A DNA stretch of 64,000 nucleotides, from positions 134,589 through 198,588 of the forward strand of contig NZ_BMGK01000002.1 of NCBI RefSeq assembly GCF_014640155.1. Direction: 5' to 3'. The notes below the pieces were generated by a model. It was not told the origin of the DNA. It was given only the letters and a program-made list of their open reading frames with translations, and ran no database searches. The stretch is from Planktosalinus lacus (GTDB lineage: Bacteria > Bacteroidota > Bacteroidia > Flavobacteriales > Flavobacteriaceae). Position numbers and translations under genes: made by a program. Positions 24,637-33,285 of this stretch are shown here, piece by piece (position 1 is the first letter of the stretch; each line of letters starts with the position of its first letter).

Positions 24637-26475
24637 TTAAACACTTTTAATAAATGAAATAAGGTCTTCTTCAGAGGGAAGCTGTAATTTCTTTTTGAGT
24701 CGGTATTTTGATTTTAGGATGGTATCTGGCAGCACGTTTAATATTGTAGCAATTTCCTTGGTATTCAGGTTCATTCTTAAAAAAGAGGCCAGTCTTACTT
24801 CTTTTTCAGTAACGGTGGGTGCCTTATTTTTAAGGTTTTGTTCAAAATCTTGATGTACCTCGGTAAAGTAAGTTTTAAAAACCTCCCAGTCTTTTTCCTC
24901 TGCCATATGAGTTTTAATTAGTTGTTTCAAGCGTCTTAACTCTTTTTCAGTGGCTTCGGGATTTTTAACTACGTGATGTATGCGTTGATCAAATTCGTTG
25001 ATAAAAGTGTTTTTTTGAAGAATCTGTAGTGTCTGAGAAGCGAGCTCACGTTGTTTAAAATCCAATTCTTGTTTATAAATTGCTTGTTGCTTTTCATAAG
25101 CCAGTCGGTTTCTTTTAATGCGCTGTCTGTAAACCAGTAAAATTAATCCCGCTATGGAAATCATAGAAATCAAACCTATGCCATAAAGCGTTTTATTTAA
25201 ATTACTGATTTCAATTTCCTGATTTAAATTTTTGATTTCCTCTTCCTGCAATGCCAGTTCAGCTTCCTTTCGTTCTGTTTCATACTTTTTTTCAAGCTCT
25301 TTGATAGCCGCTTTGGTTTCAATTCCGCTTATGCTGTCATTCAGGTTTTGATATAGTCTGCTGTATTGATAGGCATTTTCAAAATCATTTAAATCGGTAT
25401 AGACATTGGCCAAAATATCATAATTACTTGAAAGGGTATACAAAGAGCCCGTTTCCTTATTGAGTTCCAGAGCCTCCAACAAATAGGATTCTGCTTGCCT
25501 GTAATTTCCTGTTTTCTGACTCATCACCCCAAGGTTTAGCGTTGCTATTGCCTTGAGTTCGGTAGCGTTTAATTGTTCACTTAAGCTGAGTACTTGTTTA
25601 AAGTATTCGATGGCAAGTACTGTTTTATCAGTGTTTTTATACACATTGGCCAGTGCGTTGTAAGCACTCATTAAATAGTAATCCAGATTGTTTTCTTCAT
25701 AAAAAGCAATCGCTTTTAGCAAGTATTCCTCAGCACGGTCAAAATCTTTTAGATGGTTGTAATTCATCCCAATATTGGTATTGAGATGGGCAACAAACTG
25801 CTGGTTGCCTTCAGCTTCATAAATGGAAATCGCATTGAAGAAATACTCATTTGATGCTTGAAAGTTTCTTACTTCAGAATTGATATTTCCCAAGGAAAGG
25901 TAATCTTTGGCCTTAAAAATTTCCTCCAGACCCAATGTATCCTTAAGGCGTAACGCATGAATAGTACTGGCAGCAGCATTTTCAAAATCTCCTTTTCTGC
26001 GGTAGTTGTTACCCAGACTTCCTAAAGAACCCGACTTGTTTTCTAAATCGCCGCCCTTGTCAAACCAACTGACGGCTTGTTTAAAGTAATATTCTGATGA
26101 ATCAAGTTCAGAATTTCTGGCGAAGAAAACCGCTTTTACCTGATTCAGGTGGCCTAAACCAACAAAGTCATCATGTTCAGAAGCCAGTTCCATACTGTCA
26201 ATAATTCGATCGGCACGCTCCATATCCCGGTCATACACCATACTGAAGAGCTCACGGTAAGCTTTCATTTTTACCGTAGTATTTTTGGTTTCCAAAATCA
26301 CCTGTTGTAAACTGTCTATCGCATTTTGATTTTGAGATAAAACTGGAATACTGCCAACAAAAAAGAATACAATGAGTAAAATAAGTTCTTTCAAAACATG
26401 GTAATTAGCTGAAATAAAGGTATGTAAAATTTTTTTATGGCTTGAATCCCAGCGATTATTCCACTTTTGAAACAT
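24637..26475 (-). CDS. TPR-repeat membrane regulator with C-terminal HTH
   Basis: A 612-residue protein: an N-terminal hydrophobic segment (~29-48), a TPR array from ~75 to 400 with repeating A-x-x-Y-x-x-A units, a coiled coil (ETERKEAELALQEEEIKNL), a transmembrane helix (~430-450), a second coiled coil and a C-terminal LuxR-like helix-turn-helix (TVTEKEVRLASFLRMNLNTK ... NVLPDTILKSKYRLKKKL). Proteins of this plan are common in Bacteroidota and are thought to join a sensory periplasmic TPR domain to DNA binding. It is divergent from the cytolysin-like gene and may control it. The exact start is uncertain; a start nearer the hydrophobic segment is possible. Confidence 0.82.
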   Translation of the reverse strand: MFQKWNNRWDSSHKKILHTFISANYHVLKELILLIVFFFVGSIPVLSQNQNAIDSLQQVILETKNTTVKMKAYRELFSMVYDRDMERADRIIDSMELASEHDDFVGLGHLNQVKAVFFARNSELDSSEYYFKQAVSWFDKGGDLENKSGSLGSLGNNYRRKGDFENAAASTIHALRLKDTLGLEEIFKAKDYLSLGNINSEVRNFQASNEYFFNAISIYEAEGNQQFVAHLNTNIGMNYNHLKDFDRAEEYLLKAIAFYEENNLDYYLMSAYNALANVYKNTDKTVLAIEYFKQVLSLSEQLNATELKAIATLNLGVMSQKTGNYRQAESYLLEALELNKETGSLYTLSSNYDILANVYTDLNDFENAYQYSRLYQNLNDSISGIETKAAIKELEKKYETERKEAELALQEEEIKNLNQEIEISNLNKTLYGIGLISMISIAGLILLVYRQRIKRNRLAYEKQQAIYKQELDFKQRELASQTLQILQKNTFINEFDQRIHHVVKNPEATEKELRRLKQLIKTHMAEEKDWEVFKTYFTEVHQDFEQNLKNKAPTVTEKEVRLASFLRMNLNTKEIATILNVLPDTILKSKYRLKKKLQLPSEEDLISFIKSV

Positions 26476-26614
26476 AAAATCATGGGCACTATCTAAGGCT
26501 TTTTTTAAAATTTACCACAAATACCTTTTAAACCTAGTGTAGCTTCAAGTTTCCTTAAATAGCTTCAAATAAACAATTTATCATTCGTGTCCATACTTTG
26601 TCCATCCCTCAAAA

Positions 26615-26645
26615 TTGGCAAAAACCCTCGTTGCAAGTAGCTTTG
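26615..26645 (+). promoter_or_regulatory. promoter of the cytolysin-like gene
   Basis: A TTG at 26615-26617 and TAGCTTTG at 26638-26645 are separated by 20 nt. The predicted start near 26650 gives a leader of about 20 nt. The divergent TPR-HTH regulator begins 140 nt upstream. Confidence 0.55.
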
Positions 26646-26670
26646 AAAAACTATATTAAACAAACTCTTT

Positions 26671-28224
26671 ATGAAAACTACAAGCACCTTAAAAAATTTC
26701 ACAGCAATCACACTGCTTGCCCTTTTAATCATCTCATGCAGTAAGGAAGATGACTCTCAACCCATCAATGCAGATGCGGCAGATATCACCGCTTACATTC
26801 AAAGCCTGACCTACAACCCTGATGAAATGCTGAATGTTCAGGAAACCGGGGGCGCACCCAGTTTGAGAACCTTACTAAATGAAACAACAGATTATTCTCC
26901 ACCCAATCAAGGCACTGTTACAGGATGTATGATTCAGGATTACAACCTGAATTCAAATTTTGATGATGTGGCTATTTTACGCCCCACAAACGGTGTGATT
27001 TTTCCCGGGGCATTGGTCGTCGGAGACCAGGGGATGCTCGATGGAGCACCCACTCCACTCTCTTTAGAAAGGGCCCCATTAACATTAAGGCTTGATCTGC
27101 CCGGTATAGGAAGCAACGGAAATATAGAAGTCAACAATCCTAACAATTCAGAAGTGAATTCACAACTGGACAATGCACTGGAGTGGTGGAATGACAATGC
27201 TTATCAACAAGGCTATGTCAATGCCTCCAACTCCTCATATCAGGCCGCAACTTCTTATTCCTCCACACAACTGAGTCTGGATATTGGCCTAAATGTTGCC
27301 TGGGCCACCGGCGATTTTGCGTCTCAGTTGAACTATGAAACCAATACCGAACGCAGGGTAGCCTCCATTGCGTTTAAGCAGGTGTTCTACACAGTCACTA
27401 TGGATACTCCCCTATCTGCAGGCAGCGTTTTTGGTCCTGATGTAAGCCTTTCCGAGGTTCAAAACGTTTTAAATTCTGAAACCCCACCGGCGTATGTAAG
27501 CGCTGTTTCTTATGGCCGTATTTTGATGTTGCGCATGGAAACCACAAATATGGATACTTCAATCGATTTAAGAGCTGTGCTGGAATATTCCAGCGGTGTG
27601 AATTCAGCATCGGGTAGTGTGAATGCTACGTATGACGAAATCGTGCAAAATTCAAGTATGAGTCTTGTTGCCATAGGCGGGAATGCAGAAGTGGCACTCA
27701 GCAGTATCAACACCGCAAATATTGAAGACGGTCCCGGTTCATTAAATCATGTCATCACCGGTGATAATGCCGTCTACAGCCGGGATAACCCGGGGGTCCC
27801 CATTGGGTACACCATTCGGTACCTTAAGGACAATTCTCTGGCCAAAATGGGTTACACAACAGATTATACCGTTGAAGAATGTGGAAGCTTACCGTATCAA
27901 CATCAGGAAATTACTGTGACCAACAATTGTTACCATGACACCCGCTTTCGTTTAAGGTATAAAGGACAAAATTCAACTACCAATTACAACAGCCAGTATT
28001 ATGAACTCGATCAGGATGAGGTCGCTAATGTCACACCCCCCTCCGGGGCGCACGATGTGAAAATCAGAATGGAATGGCAGTGTGGTGCAGGAGACTTCAA
28101 TTATTTGGCTGAATATGACTTAGGCTATGTATCCACCGAAAAATGTTACAAATTTACCGGGGGCGCGTTTTGTATAAACAGCAGCACCGGAGTGCCCAGC
28201 GTAAGTTCTACCTCTTGTAATTAG
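26671..28224 (+). CDS. thiol-activated (cholesterol-dependent) cytolysin-like lipoprotein
   Basis: A 517-residue exported lipoprotein (lipobox ISC, Cys 23). The core from ~85 to 400 follows the pore-forming domains 1-3 of cholesterol-dependent cytolysins: GVIFPGALVVGDQGMLDG and ERAPLTLRLDLPG, FKQVFYTVTMD, and YVSAVSYGRILMLRMET. The C-terminal domain starts at EITVTNNCYHDTRFRLRYKG, as domain 4 does. However, the cholesterol-binding undecapeptide (ECTGLAWEWWR in classic toxins) is reduced to a degenerate RMEWQCGAG, so cholesterol binding is doubtful. It stands alone with its own promoter and terminator. A role in killing predators or rivals is a guess. Confidence 0.85.
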   Translation: MKTTSTLKNFTAITLLALLIISCSKEDDSQPINADAADITAYIQSLTYNPDEMLNVQETGGAPSLRTLLNETTDYSPPNQGTVTGCMIQDYNLNSNFDDVAILRPTNGVIFPGALVVGDQGMLDGAPTPLSLERAPLTLRLDLPGIGSNGNIEVNNPNNSEVNSQLDNALEWWNDNAYQQGYVNASNSSYQAATSYSSTQLSLDIGLNVAWATGDFASQLNYETNTERRVASIAFKQVFYTVTMDTPLSAGSVFGPDVSLSEVQNVLNSETPPAYVSAVSYGRILMLRMETTNMDTSIDLRAVLEYSSGVNSASGSVNATYDEIVQNSSMSLVAIGGNAEVALSSINTANIEDGPGSLNHVITGDNAVYSRDNPGVPIGYTIRYLKDNSLAKMGYTTDYTVEECGSLPYQHQEITVTNNCYHDTRFRLRYKGQNSTTNYNSQYYELDQDEVANVTPPSGAHDVKIRMEWQCGAGDFNYLAEYDLGYVSTEKCYKFTGGAFCINSSTGVPSVSSTSCN

Positions 28225-28243
28225 CCAATTAGACTTGATGTTC

Positions 28244-28274
28244 AAAAGCCGGAGATACCCTCCGGCTTTTTGTA
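28244..28274 (+). terminator. terminator after the cytolysin-like gene
   Basis: AAAAGCCGGA (28244-28253) pairs with TCCGGCTTTT (28261-28270) over a 7-nt loop and is followed by further T's. Confidence 0.9.
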
Positions 28275-28322
28275 TTGGATTAATTTACACTTTACAGAAT
28301 TCTTTAATTCTATAAAAACCAA

Positions 28323-28330
28323 TACCTTTA
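28323..28330 (+). promoter_or_regulatory. -7 element TACCTTTA before the hemerythrin gene
   Basis: A TAnnTTTA box lies 18 nt before the ATG at 28349. No Crp/Fnr-type palindrome is present at the spacing used by hemN, nos and ric. Confidence 0.4.
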
Positions 28331-28348
28331 AGGTTCAATTCAGGTTTT

Positions 28349-28807
28349 ATGAAACAGCCCATTAAAAGACACCCCGCCCTGCAGCCCTGGAGCCGGGACC
28401 ACCACCACGGACTCCTCCTTAGCTGGAAAATCAAAAAAGGATTTTCCTTAGGGATCATTCCTGAGCGCATCAAAAAATACACTGACTGGTTTTGGGAAAG
28501 CCAATTGATTCCCCACTTTGATACAGAAGAACGTTATTTGTTCCCCATTCTGGGAAGTGACAATCACCTGGTGCAACAAGCCATTGATGAACACCGGCAA
28601 CTCAAAGCCTTGTTTGAAAAAGAAGATGCTGTTTCTGAAACCCTTTCAAAAATTGAACGCCTGCTAAACGACCACATCCGTTTTGAAGAGCGTGTGTTGT
28701 TTCAGGCCATACAGGAAGTGGCAAATCCTGAGGAGATCAAACTCCTGGAAACCGTTCACGGGGAAACAGAAGATTGCGAAACCTGGGAGGACGCATTCTG
28801 GAAATAA
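28349..28807 (+). CDS. hemerythrin-domain protein
   Basis: A 152-residue cytosolic four-helix protein with candidate di-iron ligands in WSRDHHHGLLLSW, PHFDTEERYLFPIL, DEHRQL and DHIRFEERVLFQAI, and a C-terminal HGE. These match hemerythrin HHE-type motifs. Related proteins bind O2 or NO or serve as sensors. It is first in a run of genes ending in upp. Its neighbours include a histidine-rich membrane protein, so a place in NO or oxygen handling is plausible. Confidence 0.88.
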   Translation: MKQPIKRHPALQPWSRDHHHGLLLSWKIKKGFSLGIIPERIKKYTDWFWESQLIPHFDTEERYLFPILGSDNHLVQQAIDEHRQLKALFEKEDAVSETLSKIERLLNDHIRFEERVLFQAIQEVANPEEIKLLETVHGETEDCETWEDAFWK

Positions 28808-28845
28808 AATTGTATCTTTAAAAGTACATCAAAACAAACGCTAAA

Positions 28846-29154
28846 ATGTCCGTTCCAAAGTCATATGATACCGTTACAGAAGCCATGGAAGATTTGATGA
28901 AAAGGGGCTATACTGCCAATTTCTCAAGTGATGAAGATAAAAACTGTTTGATTTGCAATGCGCCGGCCATAGAATTATCACCCGATGCCTTTGAAATCGA
29001 CGAACTCTATCGCTTTGAGGGCAATACAGACCCCGGTGATGAAATGATCATCATGGCTATTTCATCAGCAAAACACAACATTAAAGGATTGGTTGTGAAT
29101 GCATTTGGCATGTATGCCGACACACTCAAAGCTAAAATCACAAAAAAACTCTAA
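28846..29154 (+). CDS. conserved hypothetical protein, ~100 residues
   Basis: A 102-residue acidic cytosolic protein. It starts VPKSYDTVTEAMEDLMKRGY and contains LICNAPAIELSPDAFEIDELYRFEG and a C-terminal helix with KHNIKGLVVNAFGMYAD. Short proteins of this form are widespread in Bacteroidota and carry no trusted function. A TATCTTTA box at 28813-28820 could add an internal promoter. It lies 38 nt after the hemerythrin gene and 15 nt before the next ORF. Confidence 0.75.
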   Translation: MSVPKSYDTVTEAMEDLMKRGYTANFSSDEDKNCLICNAPAIELSPDAFEIDELYRFEGNTDPGDEMIIMAISSAKHNIKGLVVNAFGMYADTLKAKITKKL

Positions 29155-29169
29155 TCTAAAACCAATCTT

Positions 29170-29448
29170 ATGGATCTTGTTGAAACCATTGTTAACTTCT
29201 TCAAGAAACCCGAAGAAGAAACCAAAGACAGGGCTCCGGAAGGCGTTTGTGCTTTGTGTTGGGGACGTCAACAATACGACGGAAAAATCCGCACACTTTA
29301 CAAAGACAAACAAATTGATGTAAACAACCACAAAGACAGTTATATGCTGGTGCAGGATTTTGTGAAAACAAACCTCGATGGCATCCGTTTAAAAAAAGGA
29401 ACCCTTGAAACCTGTCCCCATTGTAACACAGATTCCAATATACACTGA
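29170..29448 (+). CDS. small zinc-ribbon-like protein
   Basis: A 92-residue protein. Two Cys pairs, CALC (~28-31) and CPHC near the C-terminus (~83-86), are spaced as in a zinc ribbon, with a helical middle part. No signal peptide is present, though the N-terminus is amphipathic. I do not recognise a named family. It stands between a hypothetical protein and a histidine-rich membrane protein in a compact run on the plus strand. Confidence 0.7.
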   Translation: MDLVETIVNFFKKPEEETKDRAPEGVCALCWGRQQYDGKIRTLYKDKQIDVNNHKDSYMLVQDFVKTNLDGIRLKKGTLETCPHCNTDSNIH

Positions 29449-29459
29449 GCCGCCTTACA

Positions 29460-30683
29460 ATGAAGATTCATTTACAATCCCATACCCATTTAGCTCTTTT
29501 TTTCTTCTTGCTGGCCGCCTTGCTGGGCGCTATCCTCCGTTTGTTTGCAGTAGCTGACATCCCGGCTACTTATCGTTTTCTGGTTCATACACATTCTCAT
29601 ATTGCACTGCTGGGCTGGGTCTATATTGGCTTGACCACCTTGTTGTACAAACTATTCCTTGAGAAGGCAAAGGTCGCAGTTGCATACAGGCGTATTTTCT
29701 GGTTTACACAAGTCACTTTGGCGGGAATGCTGCTGAGTTTCCCATTTCAGGGGTATGCCTTGTTTTCCATCCTTTTTTCAACACTGTTTTTAATCGCTTC
29801 CTATTTGTTTGCAGGATTGTTCTTAAAGAAAACACCTGCTGAATTCCGTACCCGTTTGTCCTTCAAACTGGCGCGGTGGGCGGTGCTTTATATGGTATTT
29901 TCAAGCATTGGCCCCTGGGCTTTGGGTGCCATTATGAACACCCTGGGAAGCACCTCGGTCTGGTATAAAATGGCCATCTATTTTTATTTGCATTTTCAAT
30001 ACAACGGCTGGTTTGTAGTCGCTTTGCTGGCAGTGCTGGTGTTTTTACTGGAACAGGGAGACTTCACCCTCCATCCCAAAAAACAAGGTAAATTTCTCAG
30101 ACTCTTGAACAGCAGTGTGCTGCTCACCTTTTTTCTGTCCACCCTTTTTACAGAACCCCACTGGACCTTGTATGTGTTGGGCGCACTGGGAGCGATTTTG
30201 CAAACCATTGTATTTATTTGGTTGTTTTTGTGGCTCTATCCACGGTGGAAACCATTTTCCAAAAGGCTCCTTCCCGGTGTGGGGCCTTTGCTGATTGGGG
30301 CCGGGGTTTTATTAGCAATAAAATCTGACATGCAACTGCTGTCAGCCATCCCCTATTTTGCAATGCTGGCTTATTACACGCCCGATTTTGTCATTGGCTA
30401 TCTGCATTTGGTCTTTTTGGGGGTAGTGAGCATTGCCCAGTTTGCCTTTTTAAAACAAACAGCTTTGTTACAGCTTTCGCGAAAAGCCATGCTGCTGTAC
30501 CTCGCTGTGTTTGTGGTTACCGAACTCATTATTTTCTACAAAGGGTTTAGTTTGTGGCTGGACTTTCCCTTGTTTGAAAATTATTACTTAATTTTAAGCA
30601 TCGCAAGCTGTCTGTTCCCTCTTGCCCTTATCATAATTTTTATAAATACGGTATTTCAAGCCAATAAAAAAACCATTCTATGA
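29460..30683 (+). CDS. histidine-rich polytopic membrane protein (heme-copper-oxidase-like)
   Basis: A 407-residue protein with about 12 membrane helices. Helix 2 begins VHTHSHIALLGWVYIG (His 43, 45, 47), close to the low-spin heme helix of heme-copper oxidase subunit I and related proteins. Further membrane-embedded His are His 178 (YLHFQYNGWF), His 234 and His 316 (GYLHLVFLG). It lacks a canonical HH copper pair. It may be a heme- or metal-binding membrane protein related to NorB or NnrS-type accessory proteins, but no enzyme activity is assured. It overlaps the next gene by four bases. Confidence 0.7.
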   Translation: MKIHLQSHTHLALFFFLLAALLGAILRLFAVADIPATYRFLVHTHSHIALLGWVYIGLTTLLYKLFLEKAKVAVAYRRIFWFTQVTLAGMLLSFPFQGYALFSILFSTLFLIASYLFAGLFLKKTPAEFRTRLSFKLARWAVLYMVFSSIGPWALGAIMNTLGSTSVWYKMAIYFYLHFQYNGWFVVALLAVLVFLLEQGDFTLHPKKQGKFLRLLNSSVLLTFFLSTLFTEPHWTLYVLGALGAILQTIVFIWLFLWLYPRWKPFSKRLLPGVGPLLIGAGVLLAIKSDMQLLSAIPYFAMLAYYTPDFVIGYLHLVFLGVVSIAQFAFLKQTALLQLSRKAMLLYLAVFVVTELIIFYKGFSLWLDFPLFENYYLILSIASCLFPLALIIIFINTVFQANKKTIL

Positions 30684-31087
30684 AAACACTACTCAGTTTG
30701 TTCTGTTGTTACCTGCTGCTCACACCCTCACTTCCGCCGGTAGCGATTCCTGATGCCCATTCCTCTGCAACCATGATCAATTTAAAACTCAATGACGGAG
30801 AAAAATGGCCCACTGATGAAGTCACCACCAACCATATTCAATCAATGATTGATTTGTGTGAAGCAGCATTATCACAACGCACCTATGCCGTTGCCCCGCT
30901 TCATGAAGCCCTTACACAAGAAATTGATGCCTTGAACCAAAACACCCAAATGAGCGGTGATGCCCGGGCTCAATTGCATAATTATCAGTTAGGCCTGCGC
31001 AAACGCATCGAAGCATTGTCAGAGAACAGAGGAACGGTAGAATGGTTATTACACGAGTTAAAACGCTTTACTGACTATTTTGAATAA
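30680..31087 (+). CDS. exported helical protein of unknown function
   Basis: A 135-residue protein with an N-terminal signal-like segment (LLSLFCCYLLLTPSLPP), then an all-helical domain with regular heptads (LCEAALSQRT, LHEALTQEIDALNQ). It is likely periplasmic. It overlaps the histidine-rich membrane protein (ATGA) and precedes upp by 11 nt, so it may work with the membrane protein. No family is recognised. Confidence 0.65.
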   Translation: MKTLLSLFCCYLLLTPSLPPVAIPDAHSSATMINLKLNDGEKWPTDEVTTNHIQSMIDLCEAALSQRTYAVAPLHEALTQEIDALNQNTQMSGDARAQLHNYQLGLRKRIEALSENRGTVEWLLHELKRFTDYFE

Positions 31088-31098
31088 ACACATTTACT

Positions 31099-31755
31099 AT
31101 GCACATCCATAACCTGAACACCCAATCATCAGTCCTAAACAAATACATTGCTGAATTACGGGACATCAACATCCAGAAAGATTCGATGCGATTTCGCAGA
31201 AACATTGAGCGCATTGGCGAACTGCTGGGGTATGAGCTCAGTAAAACATTGACCTATGTTGCCCGGGAAGTAAAAACACCCTTGGGCACATCCAAGACAA
31301 AACTAGCTCAAGACCCACTGGTGATTTGTTCCATTCTCAGAGCGGGCTTACCCCTCCACCACGGCTTGCAGAATTGCTTTGACGAGGCAGAAAATGCCTT
31401 TATCTCGGCCTACAGGCAGCACACCTCAGCAACCCAATTTGAAATCAAAGTGGAATACCTGGCCGCCCCCTCGCTGGAAGGAAAAACCTTGATCCTTGCC
31501 GACCCCATGCTCGCTACCGGTAAGACGTTTGTCAACGTACTCGAAGCCATCAAACATTTGGGAACGCCTAAAAAAGTACACCTTGTTTCGGTCATTGGAG
31601 CACAACCCGGCATTGATTTTCTCAACCGTGAATTACCCGTCGATTATACCCTTTGGATAGCCACGGTTGACCCTGAACTCGATGCACACGGCTATATTGT
31701 TCCGGGATTGGGCGATGCAGGGGACCTTAGTTTTGGAAGTAAAATGCAAGGTTAG
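31099..31755 (+). CDS. upp: uracil phosphoribosyltransferase
   Basis: A 218-residue cytosolic salvage enzyme that makes UMP from uracil and PRPP. The PRPP loop LILADPMLATGKT spans ~131-143, SILRAGLPLHHGL spans ~78-90, and the C-terminal uracil site is near GYIVPGLGDAGDLSFG. It is last in the plus-strand run starting at 28349 and is followed by the hairpin-repeat array, with no clear terminator in between. Confidence 0.95.
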   Translation: MHIHNLNTQSSVLNKYIAELRDINIQKDSMRFRRNIERIGELLGYELSKTLTYVAREVKTPLGTSKTKLAQDPLVICSILRAGLPLHHGLQNCFDEAENAFISAYRQHTSATQFEIKVEYLAAPSLEGKTLILADPMLATGKTFVNVLEAIKHLGTPKKVHLVSVIGAQPGIDFLNRELPVDYTLWIATVDPELDAHGYIVPGLGDAGDLSFGSKMQG

Positions 31756-31837
31756 GGGGCAAAATCAAGGTTCAATGTTCAAGGTTTATTTGTTTTGAAA
31801 AGAGGGAAGAGAATTATAGATTAAGTCCTTATCTCTA

Positions 31838-32534
31838 GACCCTGCCGGAGGCGGGTCAAATCTTTGTGGCAAATAAAAAGAATTCCAATCTGACCCCGCC
31901 AAAGACAGGTCATACATTTGTAGCAATGAACAACAAATTCAAGTTGACCCCGCCAGAGGCGGGTCAAATCTTTGTAGCAAAAACAACAATTCCAATATGA
32001 CCTCAGCGAGGTCACATATTTGTAGCAAAGAAAAAGAATTCCTATCTGACCCCGCCAGAGGCGGGTCATATATTTGTAATCAAAAAATAAAACGTATTTA
32101 TTAACCCCATCGGCGTTGCACAATGATTGGACAGAATATGCGACCCGCCTGAGGCGGGTCGGCTTTATACGGGGTGTTTTTCTACTACAAATATTCGACC
32201 CGCCTTTGGCGGGGTCGTGAATTTGCTGTCACCTATTTGTAACAAGAAACAACAAACCCAACATGACCTCAGAGAGGTCACATATTTGTAGCAAGGAACA
32301 ACAATTCCAACATGACCTCAGCGAGTTCACATTTTTGTAGCAAAGAGCAACAATTCCACCCTGACCCCGCCAAAGGCGGGTCAAATCTTTGTAGCAATGA
32401 TCAACAAACCCAACATGACCCCGCCAAAGGCGGGTCACATATTTGTAGCAAAGAAAATTAGATCCACCCTGACCTCAGCGAGGTCACATATTTGTAACAA
32501 AGAGCAACAATTCCAACATGACCCCAGCGGGGTC
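31838..32534 (+). repeat. tandem array of 13 GC-rich hairpins joined by a constant 34-nt linker
   Basis: Hairpin starts are at 31838, 31892, 31946, 31999, 32048, 32142, 32197 (inverted), 32265, 32314, 32363, 32417, 32471 and 32520. The stems are either short (GACCTC-AGC-GAGGTC, 15 nt) or long (GACCCCGCC-AAA-GGCGGGTC, 20 nt). Most are followed by a 34-nt linker of consensus ACATATTTGTAGCAAAGAAC then AACAATTCCAACAT (one linker is 33 nt). The step is therefore 49 or 54 nt, depending on stem class. Two units in the middle are degenerate, and one is in reverse orientation. No gene is present in 31756-32571; apparent ORFs arise from the repeat. Confidence 0.9.
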
Positions 32535-32571
32535 ACATATTTGTAGAGCAAAGAGCAACAATTAAAATTCA

Positions 32572-33285
32572 TCATTCAACATCGGCCGGTTCCCCGCTAA
32601 AAAAGGCTTCCAGTTCTTTCATGGTTTCGGTATTGGTTTGAAGGTCTTTGACCACCAGTCCTTTTTCCAAGACCACAATACGGTTGGAAACCTCCACGGT
32701 GTGTTGCAGGTCGTGACTGGAGACCAAGATGGTAACCTCGGGTTTATCAGCCAGTGCTTTCAGGATGCGTTTTAAACGGATTTGTGTGGTGGGATCCAGA
32801 TTGGCAAAGGGTTCATCGAGTATGATGACTTCCGGATTGCCGATGAGTGCCCCCACAATACCCACTTTTTTGGAATTTCCTTTAGATAAATCACGCAGGT
32901 ATTTACGTTTGTTCAGGATTTCATCATTGAAAAAATCTGTAAATCCTTCGAGGAACTGATCCACATCGGCTTTGTTCCAGCCTCGCAGTTCGCCGATGAA
33001 ATAAAAATACTCTTCGGGGGTTAAGTAGCCAATCAAAAAGGTTTCGTCAATAAACGCTGAAGTATAAGGCTTCCATTCCTCACTACTGCTTATTTGAATA
33101 CCATTGCTGCTAATGTGTCCGGTGGTCGATTGAATCAGGTCCAGCAACAAACTAAAAAAAGTAGTCTTTCCCGCACCGTTATTCCCCACCAATCCAAAGC
33201 TCTGTCCTTTGGGAATTTCCAGTTCCGGAATATCAAGCACCTTAGTGGTACCATATGCTTTACTCAGGTTTTCAACGTGTATCAT
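32572..33285 (-). CDS. ABC transporter ATP-binding protein
   Basis: A 237-residue ATPase with Walker A GNNGAGKT (~34-41), a signature written LSKGNSKK in place of LSGGQ (~135) and Walker B VIILDEP with FANLD. It belongs to the ABC-2 exporter type. It is transcribed after the DUF5687 membrane protein, whose stop lies 184 nt upstream, and the two should form one exporter. The substrate is unknown. Its 3' end abuts the hairpin array. Confidence 0.9.
   Translation of the reverse strand: MIHVENLSKAYGTTKVLDIPELEIPKGQSFGLVGNNGAGKTTFFSLLLDLIQSTTGHISSNGIQISSSEEWKPYTSAFIDETFLIGYLTPEEYFYFIGELRGWNKADVDQFLEGFTDFFNDEILNKRKYLRDLSKGNSKKVGIVGALIGNPEVIILDEPFANLDPTTQIRLKRILKALADKPEVTILVSSHDLQHTVEVSNRIVVLEKGLVVKDLQTNTETMKELEAFFSGEPADVE

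Noticed and set aside
31821..32438. Minus-strand ORFs of 100 and 69 codons in the repeat array
   Set aside because: They merely translate the repeat (recurring TRLWRGQ phrases) and have no independent coding signs.
31838..32534. CRISPR array
   Set aside because: The constant 34-nt parts repeat in sequence and the variable parts are palindromes of one family rather than unique spacers. No cas genes are nearby.
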